64,000 nt of DNA. Origin: an uncultured Sutterella sp. (GTDB lineage: Bacteria; Pseudomonadota; Gammaproteobacteria; Burkholderiales; Burkholderiaceae_F). The notes beneath the pieces are model-generated. The model was not told the origin of the DNA. It searched no databases and was given only the letters and a program-made list of their open reading frames with translations. The position numbers and the translations under genes are program-made. Positions within the stretch are counted from its first letter, which is position 1. Each line of letters opens with the position of its first letter. The stretch lies in contig CASEFX010000007.1 in NCBI GenBank assembly GCA_949287305.1, positions 1-64,000 of the forward strand. Reading direction: 5' to 3'. Of the stretch, positions 62,570-64,000 are shown one piece after another.

Positions 62570-64000
<1,431 letters not shown>

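Overview
The window is one contiguous stretch of GC-rich chromosome from a betaproteobacterium. Gene order is of the Burkholderiales type: an iscRSUA-hscBA-fdx cluster behind a low-molecular-weight phosphatase gene, prfB-lysS, recJ beside lolCD-tatD, relA next to thrS-infC-rpmI-rplT-pheST-ihfA, ndk-rlmN-rodZ-ispG-hisS-yfgM-bamB-der-hfq-hflX, and hflKC-purA. The accessory genes (arylsulfate sulfotransferase with its own Dsb pair, DcuC and DASS dicarboxylate carriers, an AbgA-like hydrolase, a short autotransporter) suggest an anaerobic, host-associated member such as the Sutterellaceae. That placement is inference from content; no 16S gene is present.

Layout: 1-480 holds a tRNA-Asn with its terminator and no protein gene I can support. 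510-8588 reads rightward: uvrB, a tyrosine phosphatase and the complete ISC iron-sulfur operon under iscR. 8646-14900 reads leftward: a conserved hypothetical gene overlapping recJ, then prfB (with its programmed +1 frameshift), lysS and a NUDIX gene. 15002-41096 reads rightward and is almost all housekeeping: lipoprotein export (lolC/E-lolD), tatD, an autotransporter, relA, three tRNA-Val genes, the thrS-to-ihfA translation cluster, tRNA-Pro, and the ndk-to-hflX block.

41097-59469 is the accessory part. It opens with two ~305-bp direct repeats, each of which looks like a leftward transcription unit for a ~185-nt structured RNA with its own promoter and terminator. Then come an NhaC-type antiporter, a LysR regulator divergent from an assT-dsbL-dsbI sulfotransferase locus (assT carries a one-base frameshift), a DMT exporter, a dcuC / abgA-like / marR operon, and a leftward block of yjiH-yjiG, an M20 peptidase, a fumarase/aspartase-superfamily lyase, a DASS carrier and a GntR regulator. 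These read as uptake and breakdown of amino-acyl or dicarboxylate conjugates, perhaps yielding fumarate or succinate. 59919-64000 returns to housekeeping: hflK, hflC, a DUF2065 gene and purA, cut by the window edge.

I found no CRISPR array, insertion sequence, prophage or replication origin. The best candidate for something undescribed is the duplicated RNA at 41194-42050. Next are a structured stretch upstream of hfq and several dyad elements in the accessory promoters. Protein calls rest on motif recognition and memory of families, not on a database search.
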